In this document: positions 30,944-41,629 of the stretch, piece by piece
How the letters are laid out: the number at the start of each line of letters is the position of its first letter
Numbering within the stretch: the stretch's first letter is position 1
Source of the DNA: Ceratopteris richardii
Taxonomy: Eukaryota > Streptophyta > Polypodiopsida > Polypodiales > Pteridaceae
Direction of reading: 5' to 3'
Length of the DNA: 64,000 bases
Assembly (NCBI GenBank): GCA_020310875.1
Contig: CM035433.1
Location: 111,793,806-111,857,805, forward strand
Program-made: the position numbers and the translations under genes
Notes under the pieces: generated by a model
Told to the model about the DNA's origin: nothing
The model's input: the letters and a program-made list of their open reading frames with translations, nothing else
Databases searched by the model: none

Positions 30944-31173
30944 TGTTGATATATTTAGGTAGTGATGTGTGCGAACACTCTAGGACCGCTGGGGCACTTT
31001 TTTCCCTCTTTGGGAGGTTCTTTTCCCCCGGCTTGTATATACGCCTATTGCCCTAATGGGCTACTTATCTTTGTACATTCTCTAGTAATACATTCAGTAT
31101 TGTGTGTTGTGCTCCAAGCTTCTTCTTCTTCCTTGTGCTGTTCGCGTGCTTCCGCAGACATCTAACTCCAACA
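30944..31173 (+). repeat. C 3' LTR
   Basis: 230 bp, paired with 26043-26272. It is followed by TCAAA and by F gag sequence that continues from 26042. Confidence 0.92.
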
Positions 31174-33160
31174 TCAAATGTGCCATTATCCACCAAATTT
31201 ACTCCTGCAAGATAGCAAAAGATGTTTGGGATGTTCTTGCAACATTATACCAAGCAAGAAATGAGGCTCGTATAGCTTACCTCGAAAAACAATAAGAGAG
31301 TAAGCATATTAATGAAGGAGATTATATGGGCTATTTTTTGACAAAGATAAAGTATTTGGAGTAATTGATTTCCATTGATGAAATCTTGAAAGATCGTTTA
31401 CTTGTGTAGAAAGTTCTTAATGTTCTTCCAAATTCATATCAGAGTTTTACTTCAACTCTTTGATTGATGATGAAAGGATATCCACATGCCTTAACATTTG
31501 AGGAGCTAGTTTTGTTGTAGCAAGATCAATCCAAGTAGAACAAGTCATATATGTGTGTTGTTGATCAAGATTTCTTTGCTAATCAGAAGGGCGAAGGTAA
31601 ATGGAGCTCATATACTAGTAAGCTGTAATGTAAAGTCAAAGAAAGAAGACAAAGATGACAAGAAAATAGAAAAACTAAAAAAATTTTGCAAGTATTGTAA
31701 GGAAAATGATCATGTCATAAAGAGCTGTCCTAAATTGGCTGCAAAATAGGCAAAGAAGAAAGAGGCTTGAATGGTTGTTGCAAAGGCCTCTACACCTAAA
31801 ATAGAGTATGTTAATCTTGTTTAGAAAGAAGAATGGTCATTTACTATTGTTTGAAGCTATGACCCATCTCCCCATGAGTAGTGTATGTTTGTAGTAGACT
31901 CAAGTGTTTGGTACTTTGATAGTAGGGTAGCCAAACATATTACCCATCAACATAGTTTCTTTATTTCACTTGATATTGGTCCTATAAGAAAGAATGTAAC
32001 ATGACTAAACATTCCTCTTATCGTGTAATGGAAGTTGGAAAAATAATTTTGACTATTGGTCACATTATCATATGCCTTATATGTGCCAAAGATCAAGAAA
32101 TATTTTTTGTCAGTTTTAGCATCAGCCAAGATTGTCTTGGTTGTCAAATTTGTTGATGACATATGTACATTTCATGATCTCTCGAATGGCTATACTATTA
32201 TTGCTTCTGGCATTTTATGTTGTGGGCTACAGAAGTTGATAAACTATGCAAAATTTATGCCTATTCTATGGGGAATTGTAGATGGAGAAAATTTGTAGCC
32301 CCTTTGTTATTTGCTTCCATGCTTGTACTCCCCTTTAACTGCATCCTTTGACCTTTGATTGAGCTTCAACTACTTTCACTTTGGATTTTTTTGTTCACTC
32401 TCTAAGCTTCCTTCAACAACTACATATGTACTTAATATGTGTTCCACTAAGGCATTGCCATGTATCAATCTTTGTGAACCTTGAGAGGGTGGAAATTCAT
32501 TTGTTGCTCATCTGCATGTCTTTTGTTGTTTGGCATATGCATTAGTGCATGTGTAACAATGAAAAAAAATGGATGATAGGGTTTTGAAATCTATTTTTTT
32601 TTTGGGTACAATTCTTAAAGTAAGGGTAATTGTTTGTATCATCCATGGACTAAAAGGATTTTGGTTAGTCTAGACGTAGTATTTGTGGAGCATGCAATTC
32701 AATCCCTACTTTCATGTACAAACGAGGCATCAGTTAGCTCAAAAGTCGTGTATGTAACTATATTTCCATTGTTCATTGCTGAACAATGAAGTTTATCTTC
32801 TTACAAGGCAATTTCTTAGCCTATGTAATATAGAGCATTGTATTTTTTATGTCATTGTACATGATGCACTAGTTGATGAGAGAATCCACATTGAAAGGAT
32901 ATGCTATGCCTAAATGGTTGGTGTATATCTTGGGAGATAACAAGTAAGATCCACCTTTTCAATATCGTACACGTTCAAGCTCTCATAGAGCTTCTTTGGC
33001 ATCAAATTCTTATGGAATGGCCACTTCTAGTCTTCATGATGAGAATTAACCTATCATTTTTTATGAAGCACATAATAAAACATTGGGTGGCTATTATGCA
33101 ATCAGAATATGATGATATTATGAACAATAGTACTTGGTCTTTAAGTGATTTTCTTGTGAG
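31174..33160 (+). CDS. F gag to RT start, heavily decayed
   Basis: Plus-strand traces in copia order: YSCKIAKDVWDVLATLYQAR and NEARIAYLEKQ (Gag), a FCKYCKENDHVIKSC zinc knuckle near 31685-31730, IKKYFLSVLASAKIVLVVKF (protease), integrase C-terminal echoes near 32450-32720, and NNSTWSLSDF at the RT entry near 33125. Each matches C with many changes. Central integrase is not recognisable. Confidence 0.75.
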
Positions 33161-33371
33161 GTGTTGATCACAGAGTACAAAGATGAGAGGGTCGCAAAAG
33201 TCTAGTCTAGATCTCCTTAATTACAAGCTTGGAAATACTAATAGACTTCCTAAGCTTGCTAATGATGCATAAATATGACCATGAAACTTTGGTGAAATGA
33301 TCTTAAAATTGTGTTAAGAAATGCTATTTGCAAATTATGAGCATGAAGAGAAAACCTTTTATTTATGGAAG
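33161..33371. other. Unassigned filler inside F, left of E
   Basis: About 210 bp with no match to copia RT, which is expected here from C. The same kind of unassigned sequence continues on the other side of E at 42393-42620, so E inserted into this filler rather than into F coding sequence itself. Confidence 0.4.
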
Positions 33372-34084
33372 TGTTGTCAGGATCTTACTCACGCGCATAC
33401 AGAGATTATGGATGCTGAAAACACACAGACAAGTAGACACAACAAGAGATGAGACAGAACGCAGTATTGGGTGCAATCTCCCCCCATGCACTCTGTTTCG
33501 ACACTCCACAGAGTGCATGGATTTATAGGACTTTTTGATTACGTCGAAAAGAGTGGTTACATGAGAGCGGCTTCGAAAAGCAGCGTGACACTAAAAGTTG
33601 ATAACTTTTACAGAAAGCCATTGCTTTCAATAACAGAAACTGTGGTCTACAATGACCCTTATTTTAACCATTACTTTTCTAACTGTTTCTAACAATAGAA
33701 CCTTCTACGCGGGTTTATTTACAAGCTAAATAATAATTATTCGGATTATTGATATCCGCCCTTTCACGCTTTGCACGCTCCTCACGAACCTTCAGCTGCT
33801 ATATCAGAAACATCAAAAACACATTAATACATCAATAATTTAACACTCTAACAATGCATTATTCAATAAAAATTTAACAATCCAACAATGCATTGTTCAT
33901 TATTCGGATTATTGATATCCGCCCTTTCACGCCTTGCACGCTCCTCACGAACCTTCAGCTGCTATATCAAAAACATCAAAAACACATTAATACATCAATA
34001 ATTTAACACTCTAACAATGCATTGTTCAATAATAATTTAACACTCCAACAATGCATTGTTCAACATATTCCATAAGTTATAACA
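33372..34084 (-). repeat. E 3' LTR (left copy, with internal duplication)
   Basis: 713 bp against 545 bp for its partner at 41843-42387; the difference is a tandem duplication at 33737-34064. Starts TGTTGTCAGGATCTT and ends AAGTTATAACA on the plus strand. Confidence 0.9.
33737..34064. repeat. ~165 bp tandem duplication in E left LTR
   Basis: Two head-to-tail copies (about 33737-33901 and 33902-34064), each starting TATTCGGATTATTGATATCC and containing CACGAACCTTCAGCTGCTAT and CAATGCATT. The other E LTR has the unit once, so the duplication arose after insertion or by template slippage during reverse transcription. Confidence 0.85.
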
Positions 34085-34092
34085 TGCCCCTC
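34085..34092 (-). other. E polypurine tract
   Basis: Minus-strand GAGGGGCA directly before the 3' LTR, the usual gypsy position. Confidence 0.55.
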
Positions 34093-34226
34093 AGTTGAAA
34101 AAGCAATTGACCTCAGTTGATAAAATAATAAACATGGATGGCTAGTCACATGTTTCATCACTGAATGAAAAATAAGCATGTTCCATGTAAAATTACATGC
34201 ATGGAAATGTGCATGGAGGTGTTACA

Positions 34227-35527
34227 TTAATGTGTTTGTGTATGATATGCAGAAATTAAGTGGTCATAATGAGGTGTTGATTGTGTTTTATGTATCCATT
34301 GACATTCTTCAATAGAGTGATTTTTGTACTTAACCAAATATCTATGATATTGAGTACCTGTGCGTGTAGTAGTGACATCATGATCAATGATTTTCTCACG
34401 AACTAAGATTTCAGATTGTTCTTCAATTAAAGGAGGCTCATCAAGAAGTGGAGCAAATGGTAAAGTTCCTTTAAATGGTTTAAGTAAACTAATATGAAAA
34501 GAGTTATGTATAGTCCAATGAGATGGAATATCTAATCTAAATGAATTATCATTAATTTCTTCTATAATGCGAAACAGTCCATAATAGCATGGTGCAAGTT
34601 TAATTTTAGGATGTCGCAAAATATTTTTGAGACGTCTTTTAGTGATACGCAACCATACAAAATCATTTTCCTTGAATTCTTTGGCTAATCGTTTAGTATT
34701 GATATTACATGTATAGCGCTCTTGACTTTTCCTAATGTGCTCGTGAACATCATGAAGTATAGAAACATGATCATGAGCAATAGAATCAGCCATCGGAAAG
34801 TCAGTTTGGGTGAGGGACATGGGAGTGGGAAGCTTTTTACCAAAAACAATTTCAAAAGGTGCACGACCAATAGTGGTGTGTGCAGTGTTATTGTAAGCAA
34901 ATTGAAGCAATGGCAACTTTTCATCCCAGTTATTAGGATTATCTAAAGAATAACAACACAATAAATCAAGAATAGTACTATTTGTAGCCTCACTCTGTCC
35001 ATTACTTTCAGGATGAAATGCAGAGCTAAAATCTATTTTAGAACCAAAAGGTTGAAATAAGGCAACCCAAAAATGATTATAAAATCTAACATCACGATCA
35101 GATAACATTACTTTAGGAAATCCATGATGTGGGAAAATGCATTTAATGAATAATTTTGCAGTTTGAGGTGCAGTCAAAGTTTTTCTACACGGAATGAAAT
35201 ATGCATATTTACTAAACCTATCAACTATTGTCCAAATCATATCATTATGTGATGAAGTAATGGGAAGACCTGTGATAAAATCCATAGATATTTGTTCCCA
35301 TGGTTCATTTGGAATGGAAAGTGGCATTAATAATCCAAATGGTTTACTATGATGACGTTTGACACGCTGACATACAATGCATTGAGAAACATAATGTGCA
35401 ATATCTTTTTCCATGTGTGGCCAAAAGAAGAAATATTTGCAAGCAAAAATGGTGCTCTATATGCCTCTATGACCCATGTAAGATGGTTCATGCATTTCTT
35501 TAATTACAAAATCTTTAAAAGCTTGAG
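34227..35527 (-). CDS. E integrase with C-terminal chromodomain (fossil)
   Basis: A 395-residue open frame (35414-34227) plus the zinc-finger start upstream (H..H..YVSQCIVCQRVKRHH). Core blocks: WEQISMDFITGLP (first Asp), VMLSDRDVRFYNHFW (second Asp), FHPESNGQSEATN (Glu). Then a GPY/F-type module (PCYYGLFRIIEEINDNSFRL, HNSFHISLLKPF) and a final chromodomain (VREKIIDHDV, YHRYLVKYKNHSIEECQWI). Chromodomains of chromoviruses are known to steer integration toward marked chromatin. Best preserved coding part of E. Confidence 0.92.
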
Positions 35528-36329
35528 TTATGCACAATCTATGTTGAAAATAGAGAAAACCATTATGAAATGTATAATGTTCATCAGATAAAGGTGCACC
35601 ATTGTTGAAGTCATGCCATGCACGTGAAAAATACAAACCAGATGCATAAGTGGAAACCATTTCTTGAAAAGAATGAATTTGGATGGCAGAAATATTATGC
35701 AAAACACCAGAATGTGAAGAAAATGACTAAGAGCATCAGCTACAACATTAGCTTTACCATGCTGATATTGTATCATGGGTTGGAAATTTTGAATGAATGA
35801 TGCCCATTTAAGATGCCTATCAGAGATTAAGGGCTGATTTAATAAATGCTTAATAGCTTGTTGATCGGTTTTGATTAAGACCTCAGAGCCCATAAGATAG
35901 TGTTTCCAAATTCGCAAAGCATGCACAACTGCTAACAATTCTTTATCATACGTAATATAATTCTGTTATGAGGGCTTAAGATTCCTACTCTCAAATGCAA
36001 TGGGATGGTCATTTTGCATTAAAACAGCACCTATTCCTGAACCACTAGCATCAATAACGACATGAAAGGGTTGTGAAAAATCAGGTAATTGTAAAACAGG
36101 TGCATGTGAAAGTGCTTGTTTCAGTTTGTCAAAGGATTGTTGTTGGGTAAGTCCCCATGCAAATTTTATTTTCTTTTTCAGCAACAAGGTAAGAGGCAAT
36201 GCTAAATAAGAAAAATTTCGAACAAACTTCCTATAGAAACTAGCCAACCCAAGAAAAGAACGAACATCATTGACTGATTGTGGTGTAGGCCATTCTACTA
36301 TAACACTAATCTTTTTCGGATCTACATGC
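35528..36329 (-). CDS. E RT C-terminal part and RNase H (fossil)
   Basis: VDPKKISVIVEWPTPQSVND and VRSFLGLASFYRKFVRNFSY (RT thumb/connection), FHVVIDASGSGIGAVLMQND (RNase H first Asp block), LAVVHALRIWKHYLMGSEVL, IKTDQQAIKHLLNQ and HGKANVVADALSH. Standard gypsy RNase H. The RT upstream continues on the far side of D. Confidence 0.9.
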
Positions 36330-36334
36330 ACACC

Positions 36335-36384
36335 TGTAGCTCAGTGATGAGTAGCACCTCCTTTAATGTCAATCCGGGAAGACG
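36335..36384 (-). repeat. D 3' LTR, short terminal remnant
   Basis: Fifty bases starting TGTAGCTCAGTGATGAGTAG match the start of the long LTR at 38613 with one difference; similarity ends at CGGGAAGACG. Confidence 0.8.
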
Positions 36385-37621
36385 TCCATTTTCAAATTTG
36401 ACAGCTGGGTGTTCAATTCCAATGGGTTGGTCAAGGTTTTTAATTTGGACCATAGATCTTCCTAGGCTGTCCTCATAGATACACGCACCTAATCGGTTAG
36501 TCCTAAGGTATTCGAGTTGCATCTTGTAAGGGCCTTCTACCCTGTGTAGGTATGGCATACCTGAACTTCCCGTGGGTCTCTCCATACCTTGAGACATCTC
36601 AGACTCGCTAGTTTCAAAGCTAGGGTAGTAGGAATGATGGCTCAACTGTGATTGACACTAGCCTCTGAAGATCTAAGACTTTGTCTATCTCTCCCTAGGT
36701 GTCATCTTGATCTAAGGTTCATATGCCCAATTGAATACTCCCAATTTTCCCAAGTACAACCTCGTTGTTGAGTTCTTTTGTATTAATCACTTGTTCTTTT
36801 TTACTTTTCTTAGGATGCCACTTCTTGTCCAATCAATCTTCATCGCAAGGAACACTTAAGTTTGATCGTACTTGAGTTTGGTCGTTTGATTTAAAATCTT
36901 TCCCTTTAGGTTGTTTCGCAAAGGTAATCTCTTGGTACTTGCTCTTGAGTGATTAGAGTTCTTAGACTTGATCATGCTTAACGTATCCCTAATTAATCAC
37001 AACCTCTATCCGTACTTAACCTAAGCTAGGGATTGACAGAGGGTGTTGAGAATTTCCAACGTTGAGTTTCTTTCCTTGTGTTGTTGCCCTGGTGTGCCCA
37101 GGAAGCGTGTTCCCAAGCTTGCACTTACTCTTGCTTCCAGTACCCTTCAATGCTCTCAAAGGACCTGCAAAAGTACCAAAGTTAACTCAAGACTTAAAGT
37201 CAATTGACAGACATATCACTTTCATGCATGTAATTCATAGACCAAATTGCCTTTTGCCTTTATGGAAAACAATCCCAAGGGACCCTCAGTTTCCTACCCC
37301 GGGATATGATCAACTTCAAAATACCCTATCTAATAATCCTGATATTAATTTTACCATAACCAGTGAAAGTTTTGGTTGTACTCCCCACAAGCTTTCCAAC
37401 AAAAAAAAAATCACAGCAAACGGATTTTGTATGAGAAAGTTATGCCAGTTCAGGGTTTTGGGGCTAAAACAAGATTAAAACAGGTTAACAAGCAAACAAG
37501 AATTCTCGAATTACTTGTGTCGTGGCCTCACAATGCAATGATAAACCCTAGTGTTTTTCCCAAAATTTGACCCAAAATAAACCATATATTTATGTCCTAA
37601 AAAAAATGGCCGAATTTGCCC
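36385..37621. other. D interior, left part, no recognised gene
   Basis: A minus-strand stretch (36645-36385) reads as a peptide with MERPTGSSGMPYLHRVEG and LGRSMVQIKNLDQPIG, which I do not recognise. A plus-strand 138-residue frame at 37062-37478 is also unrecognised. Neither resembles gag or pol. The remainder shows nothing I can assign. Confidence 0.45.
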
Positions 37622-38110
37622 GTCAATCGCAATCGAAAGCTCAGTCAATCGTGATTGATATGTCAATCACGATCGACGTGTCGATCGCGATTGACAGGTC
37701 CGTCGTACCTGTCAGTCATGATTGATAGGTCAATCGTGATTGACATGTGGCCCGGATTTTCAATCAATCATGGTCAAAGGGTCGTTGACTCTGTCGATCG
37801 CGATTGATGTGTCGATCGCGATTGACAGGTCCGTTGCGAGGGGTCTATCAGTCGTGGTCAAACAATCGTTGACTGGGTCAGTCGCGATTGACAGGTCCGT
37901 CGGGGCTGTCAATCGCGATTGATGGGTCGATCGCGATTGATGGCTCGATCGCGATTGACACGTGGCACGCAGAAATTCAGTCGGTCATGGTCAGTCAGTC
38001 GTTGACTCAGTCGGTCGCGATTGATGGGTCGATCGCGATTGACAGAGCCGTCGGCAAGTGTCCGTCATCGTTTGTCGATCGCGATTGATAGGTCAATCAC
38101 GATTGATAGA
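37622..38110. repeat. CpG-rich array of ~14-bp palindromes
   Basis: At least fifteen copies of a motif close to TCGATCGCGATTGA or TCAATCGCGATTGA (the latter a perfect palindrome) are spaced irregularly by short linkers such as CAGGTCCGT, TGGG or ACGTGG. The sequence is far more CpG-rich than its AT-rich surroundings. Short frames here only repeat SIAID-type peptides and are not genes. No terminal symmetry or spacer pattern of CRISPR is present. Confidence 0.9.
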
Positions 38111-38399
38111 AAACAGAGGAGTTTTAAAATTCGAAACACATATTTAGGAAGCTCTAGGCATGTAGATCATGATTATCTACTTTGTTTAGCAAAAGGATCA
38201 TTTTTTCTGTCGGTCGTGATTCACAGAGGTCAGTCAACGCCTCGGGACCTGCACAGTCAGATTTTTTACCTGCTGGAGCTGGTGCAGCTGCTGGGGATGC
38301 TGATTCCTGCAGAAAATCTCAAAAAACACAGAAAAGCACAAGCACACAAACGCTCTCTCGCTCTCTCTCACAAGTGAAATGAGGGAAATGGTGTGGGTG

Positions 38400-38510
38400 T
38401 GGTGATATGACCAAAAAGCTGAAATTTTTGCGATGATGGAGATGGAGGTGGAAGATGGTGATGATAATGGTGGTAATGAAGATGGTGAAGAAAACAAAAG
38501 AAAATATATA
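38400..38510. repeat. GAT/GGT-rich simple repeat in D
   Basis: Imperfect trinucleotide repeats such as GATGGAGATGGAGGTGG and GATGATAATGGTGG. No coding role is apparent. Confidence 0.6.
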
Positions 38511-38586
38511 TAAGTGAAGGAAATACCTATGACTCCAACGCCTCAACTCTACGTCTTACCATCACACGCTCGTCCTGAAAGCTCGT

Positions 38587-38604
38587 TCCCCGGCAACGAT
38601 GCCA
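38587..38604 (-). other. D primer-binding site, tRNA-Asp-like
   Basis: Minus-strand TGGCATCGTTGCCGGGGA is one to two bases from TGGCGCCGTTGCCGGGGA, the complement of plant tRNA-Asp used by many Athila/Tat gypsy elements. It lies eight bases from the LTR. Confidence 0.75.
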
Positions 38605-38612
38605 AAATTTGG

Positions 38613-39259
38613 TGTAGCTCAGTGATGAGTAGCACCTCCTTTAATGTCAATTCGGGAAGACGTGAGGATGGTATGATGACCTCGAGCAAGTGAAGGCACA
38701 AGTGCATGAGTGAGAAGCACACAAACATGCACACACATACACACACATGCACACACACGGCAAGAACAAAGAGGAAGACAATGGAGTTCTTTTAGATTAC
38801 TTCCAAAATGCTCATACAAGTTCAATTCTATTACAAGCTAACCTCAAAAATGAGCTCTCTAGCTCTATTTATAGTTTTTGACTAGCTTTTGGCCCTGTCC
38901 AGACCTAGTGTCTGGCCTAGTTAAAAATTAGGTTCTAGGGCCTATTTGGAGGCTCAAATGAAGTCTAAAAATTATGAAAATTGGTACGATGCTACTTCTA
39001 ATACTCCTCAAGCTTGAGGACTCCTCGGCTTGCACAAAATGGAGTTACAAAAAGGTGAAATGGTATTTACAATGATTTGTAGTGATGAGAATCACTGTTA
39101 TGAAGATGTTGTTTTGGAAAAATTTGAATGGCCTACTTGCCAGATCTTCGTTGACTGCTTAGTCTGCTGATGCCTTCTCTCCGCTCTGGCTCCCTTCTTT
39201 GGCTTCCTTGTCTTGTGAGTCCTTCGGTGCCTTGACTGCTGCCATGACTGCTGCCAACA
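38613..39259 (-). repeat. D 5' LTR (right copy)
   Basis: 647 bp from TGTAGCTCAGTGATGAG to CTGCCAACA on the plus strand, followed by target duplication ACACC. Contains an (AC)n-type microsatellite at about 38708-38758 (ACACACATACACACACATGC). Confidence 0.82.
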
Positions 39260-39264
39260 ACACC

Positions 39265-39663
39265 TTCACTTGAAATAATATGTTCTAAATATTCTAGCTT
39301 ACGCTGAAAGAAGTAACTCTTTTTAGGATTAGCATAAAGTGTGTTCTCTCATAACAAATGAAAAACTGTTTCAAGATGCTTTTCATGTTCACTATCATTC
39401 TTACTGTAAACAAGTATATCATCAAAGAATACAAGAACAAAAGCTTGGTAATCAAGAAAAATATTGTTCATCATTCGTGCAAATGTAGCAGGGGCATTAG
39501 TAAGTCCAAAGGGCATTACCATAAATTCATAATGGCCAGTTTGAGTTCTAAATGCAGTCTTGAAAATATCACTTTGTGTCATACGAATCTGATGGTAACC
39601 CGATTTAAGATCAATTTTACTAAAGACACGAGCTCCTTGTAACTTATCTAAGAGATCATCTAT
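39265..39663 (-). CDS. E reverse transcriptase core (fossil)
   Basis: [36 protein letters not shown] and [16 protein letters not shown] (catalytic [YF]xDD box) identify a Ty3/gypsy RT. It is continuous with the RT entry in the next segment, and its C-terminal part is at 36329 across D. Confidence 0.9.
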
Positions 39664-40611
39664 TCAAGGAATAGGGTATCTATTCTTTATTGTGATCTTG
39701 TTAAGGGCTCTATAATCAATGCACATGCGATAAGTTTTATTCTTCTTCTCTACTAAGAGAGCTGGTGCTCCAAATAGTGAAGAACTAGGCCTTATAAGTC
39801 CTTTCTGTAGTAGGTCTTTTACTTGGTTTTCTATTTCCTTTTGATGTAGTGGGCCATGTCTATAAGGTGCTTTATGAGGAGGAGAACTACCAGGGACTAA
39901 GTCTATGCTATGGTCAAAGGATCCTCGAGATGGTGGTAGTTCAGAGGGATACTCAGACATAAAACAATCCTTATAAGTACTCATGAAAGGTTCATATGCA
40001 TTAGGAAGTGTATGAGTATAATCATTGATAACATTGACAAAAGCAATGCATGAGTTGAATCCTTTCCTAAACGCACACTTTACTTGAGTATGACTAATCA
40101 ATGGAAATGGCTGAAAATCATGCCGTGCAGACAAAGTAATGACTTGACCTTTAAATCCAAAGTTAAAGGTATGCGTATGGTAGTCAATACGTGGGTTATA
40201 ATGGTGACGAAAAGGCATACCTAGTATAACATCGTAAGATTGCAAAGGTGCAATTAAAAATGTTCTTGAATCAACATATGGGCCTATGCTAATCGTAACA
40301 TCTTGCACTTCTCGTGTTACATTATAACGACTACCTTGAAATGCAGCTTTCACTTTATACAAGGAAGGAAACGTTTGTAATTTAAGTTCTTTTACTAATA
40401 AATGTGAAATGAGGTCATGTGAACTACCATCGTCATGTAGAATTTTAACTAGTTTATTATTTATTGTACCCTGCATGCAAAGTAGAGAGTGAAGAGAGAT
40501 ATCGTTACCCAAGGTACTTAAGTCCTTCTCCAATGATTCCTCTGTCCAAACAGGAGGAATTTCTTCATTATGGACCTCCATGTTATGCAACTGAGCTGTA
40601 GCCGGTTTCAT
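39664..40611 (-). CDS. E protease and RT entry (fossil)
   Basis: A 315-residue open frame. The protease active site is [14 protein letters not shown], with [18 protein letters not shown] closing the domain. The tail holds the RT entry: [59 protein letters not shown] and NRYPIP. Typical gypsy PR-RT junction, with pol in one frame here. Confidence 0.9.
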   Translation of the reverse strand: MKPATAQLHNMEVHNEEIPPVWTEESLEKDLSTLGNDISLHSLLCMQGTINNKLVKILHDDGSSHDLISHLLVKELKLQTFPSLYKVKAAFQGSRYNVTREVQDVTISIGPYVDSRTFLIAPLQSYDVILGMPFRHHYNPRIDYHTHTFNFGFKGQVITLSARHDFQPFPLISHTQVKCAFRKGFNSCIAFVNVINDYTHTLPNAYEPFMSTYKDCFMSEYPSELPPSRGSFDHSIDLVPGSSPPHKAPYRHGPLHQKEIENQVKDLLQKGLIRPSSSLFGAPALLVEKKNKTYRMCIDYRALNKITIKNRYPIP

Positions 40612-41157
40612 GTGAAGAGGTCACAATCTGCATCTTATTTTTGTATGTCCAGGTTTACCACAATTCTAGCAAGTGATTCGTGGTCGCTTCTGTTGGGCAT
40701 CCACTACTGAAGTTTGAAGGGTAGGTGGTTTGGTTGGTTTGATAGATGAAACAACAGGTGCAGTTGAGTAATTGGATTGTGGAGGACGAGGAAAACTAGG
40801 ATAAGATGGAGCATTAAAAGTACACTTCATAGGAAATGTAGGTTTAACATAAAGTGGTCGTTGGCACGGTTGTTGTAGACGGATTGACTTGGTTATGGAC
40901 TGGAATTCTTTTTCTGCATCATATGCGAAAGATATAGCCTCGTTGAAGGTTGTAGGTCATAGGGTGTGAAGCTTAGCTTGGATTCCCACCTCCAAACCAA
41001 CTACGGTCATAAGGTTGTCTGCCTCAGTTTGTATCTTTTGGAGGACTTCATCATGTTGTCGGATCTCATTTTGAGCTCCTCGAAGCTCATGCCACAAAAA
41101 CTCTAGTTTTTGTTCAAGTGTTGCCTCAGGTAGAGGTGAATTACTGTAATCCTCCAT
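40612..41157 (-). CDS. E gag region with zinc knuckle (fossil)
   Basis: Starts at a likely Gag N-terminus ([20 protein letters not shown], then a helical [20 protein letters not shown]). A CCHC-like knuckle ([12 protein letters not shown]) lies near 40640-40680 before the protease. At about 180 codons it is much shorter than normal gypsy Gag, so the capsid core is missing or unrecognisable. Confidence 0.65.
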
Positions 41158-41196
41158 GGTGCTCTTGGACCCTTAAGCTAGTGCTTTCCTCTCGCG

Positions 41197-41335
41197 ATGT
41201 ACCCTTAGGGAATGTACCCTAGCAAAAAAGTACCCTGTCTGGATGTACCCTGACAGGATGTACCCTGTCTGGATGTACCATGGGAAGTGTACCCTGAGAA
41301 GTGTACCCTGACAGGATGTACCCTGAGACGTGCCA
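41197..41335. repeat. GTACCCTG tandem repeat in E leader
   Basis: About nine copies of GTACC[CA]T in units of 15-18 bp, e.g. GGATGTACCCTGTCT and GGATGTACCCTGACA. It lies between gag and the PBS of E. Confidence 0.85.
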
Positions 41336-41424
41336 CATCGCGTCGCACCATGCCGCCTTGAAAAGTAAGAAAAACTACAAGTTATGTTAAATTTAAGAGG
41401 AGAGAACTAGAGTGACAACTCCAA

Positions 41425-41490
41425 GAGAGAGTGTAGTGGTAAAGCACTTCCCTTGAAAGTAGGAGGTTGTGGGTTCAAATCCTCCTACCT
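41425..41490 (+). repeat. tRNA-like segment with Pol III boxes in E leader
   Basis: Contains A-box-like TAGTGGTAAAGCAC (41434-41447) and a B box GGTTCAAATCC (41472-41482), about 25 bp apart, as in tRNA genes. An 8-bp inverted repeat GTAGGAGG / CCTCCTAC encloses the B box. No acceptor stem pairs. Probably a tRNA-derived SINE piece captured by the element; orientation opposite to E. Confidence 0.5.
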
Positions 41491-41629
41491 TAGGGAATCT
41501 AAACCACTCTATTGCCACTCAAAATTAAAATTGCCTCGTGCATAGCCAACGGTCGCCAAGGGAGCCTTGGGTGCCAATGTTGCCAATATATTGCCTAAGT
41601 TCTTTGCCTTAGTCGACGCCTTGGAGTAA

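Larger units (their letters stand above)
26043..31173 (+). mobile_element. Copia element C, complete outline
   Basis: A full-length 5.13 kb C-family copia: LTRs at 26043-26272 and 30944-31173, PBS at 26275, gag-PR-INT-RT-RH in order, polypurine tract before the 3' LTR, and a perfect target duplication TCAAA (26038-26042; 31174-31178). I count nine differences between the 230-bp LTRs (about 96%), so a few million years at most under commonly used plant rates, though lineage rate is unknown. The coding body carries about ten breaks, so it is defective. It inserted into the gag of its ancient relative F. Confidence 0.93.
36335..39259 (-). mobile_element. LTR element D, largely non-coding, inserted in E RT
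   Basis: A 2.9 kb element between perfect target duplications ACACC (36330-36334; 39260-39264), splitting E between RT and RNase H. One LTR is long (38613-39259); of the other only the terminal ~50 bp is recognisable (36335-36384). A tRNA-Asp-like PBS lies next to the long LTR, setting minus orientation. I see no gag, RT or integrase. The interior carries a CpG-rich palindrome array and simple repeats. Likely a non-autonomous derivative of an Athila/Tat-like gypsy group, on PBS grounds only. It is younger than E. Confidence 0.8.

Noticed and set aside
37740-38088. Frames with repeated SIAID peptides
   Set aside because: Product of the palindromic TCGATCGCGATTGA repeats, which read similarly on both strands.
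37622-38110. CRISPR-like array
   Set aside because: Repeats are short palindromes with irregular linkers, no uniform spacers, no cas genes, and plant retrotransposon context.
41425-41490. Functional tRNA gene on the plus strand
   Set aside because: A and B boxes are present but no acceptor stem pairs; kept as a SINE-like segment.
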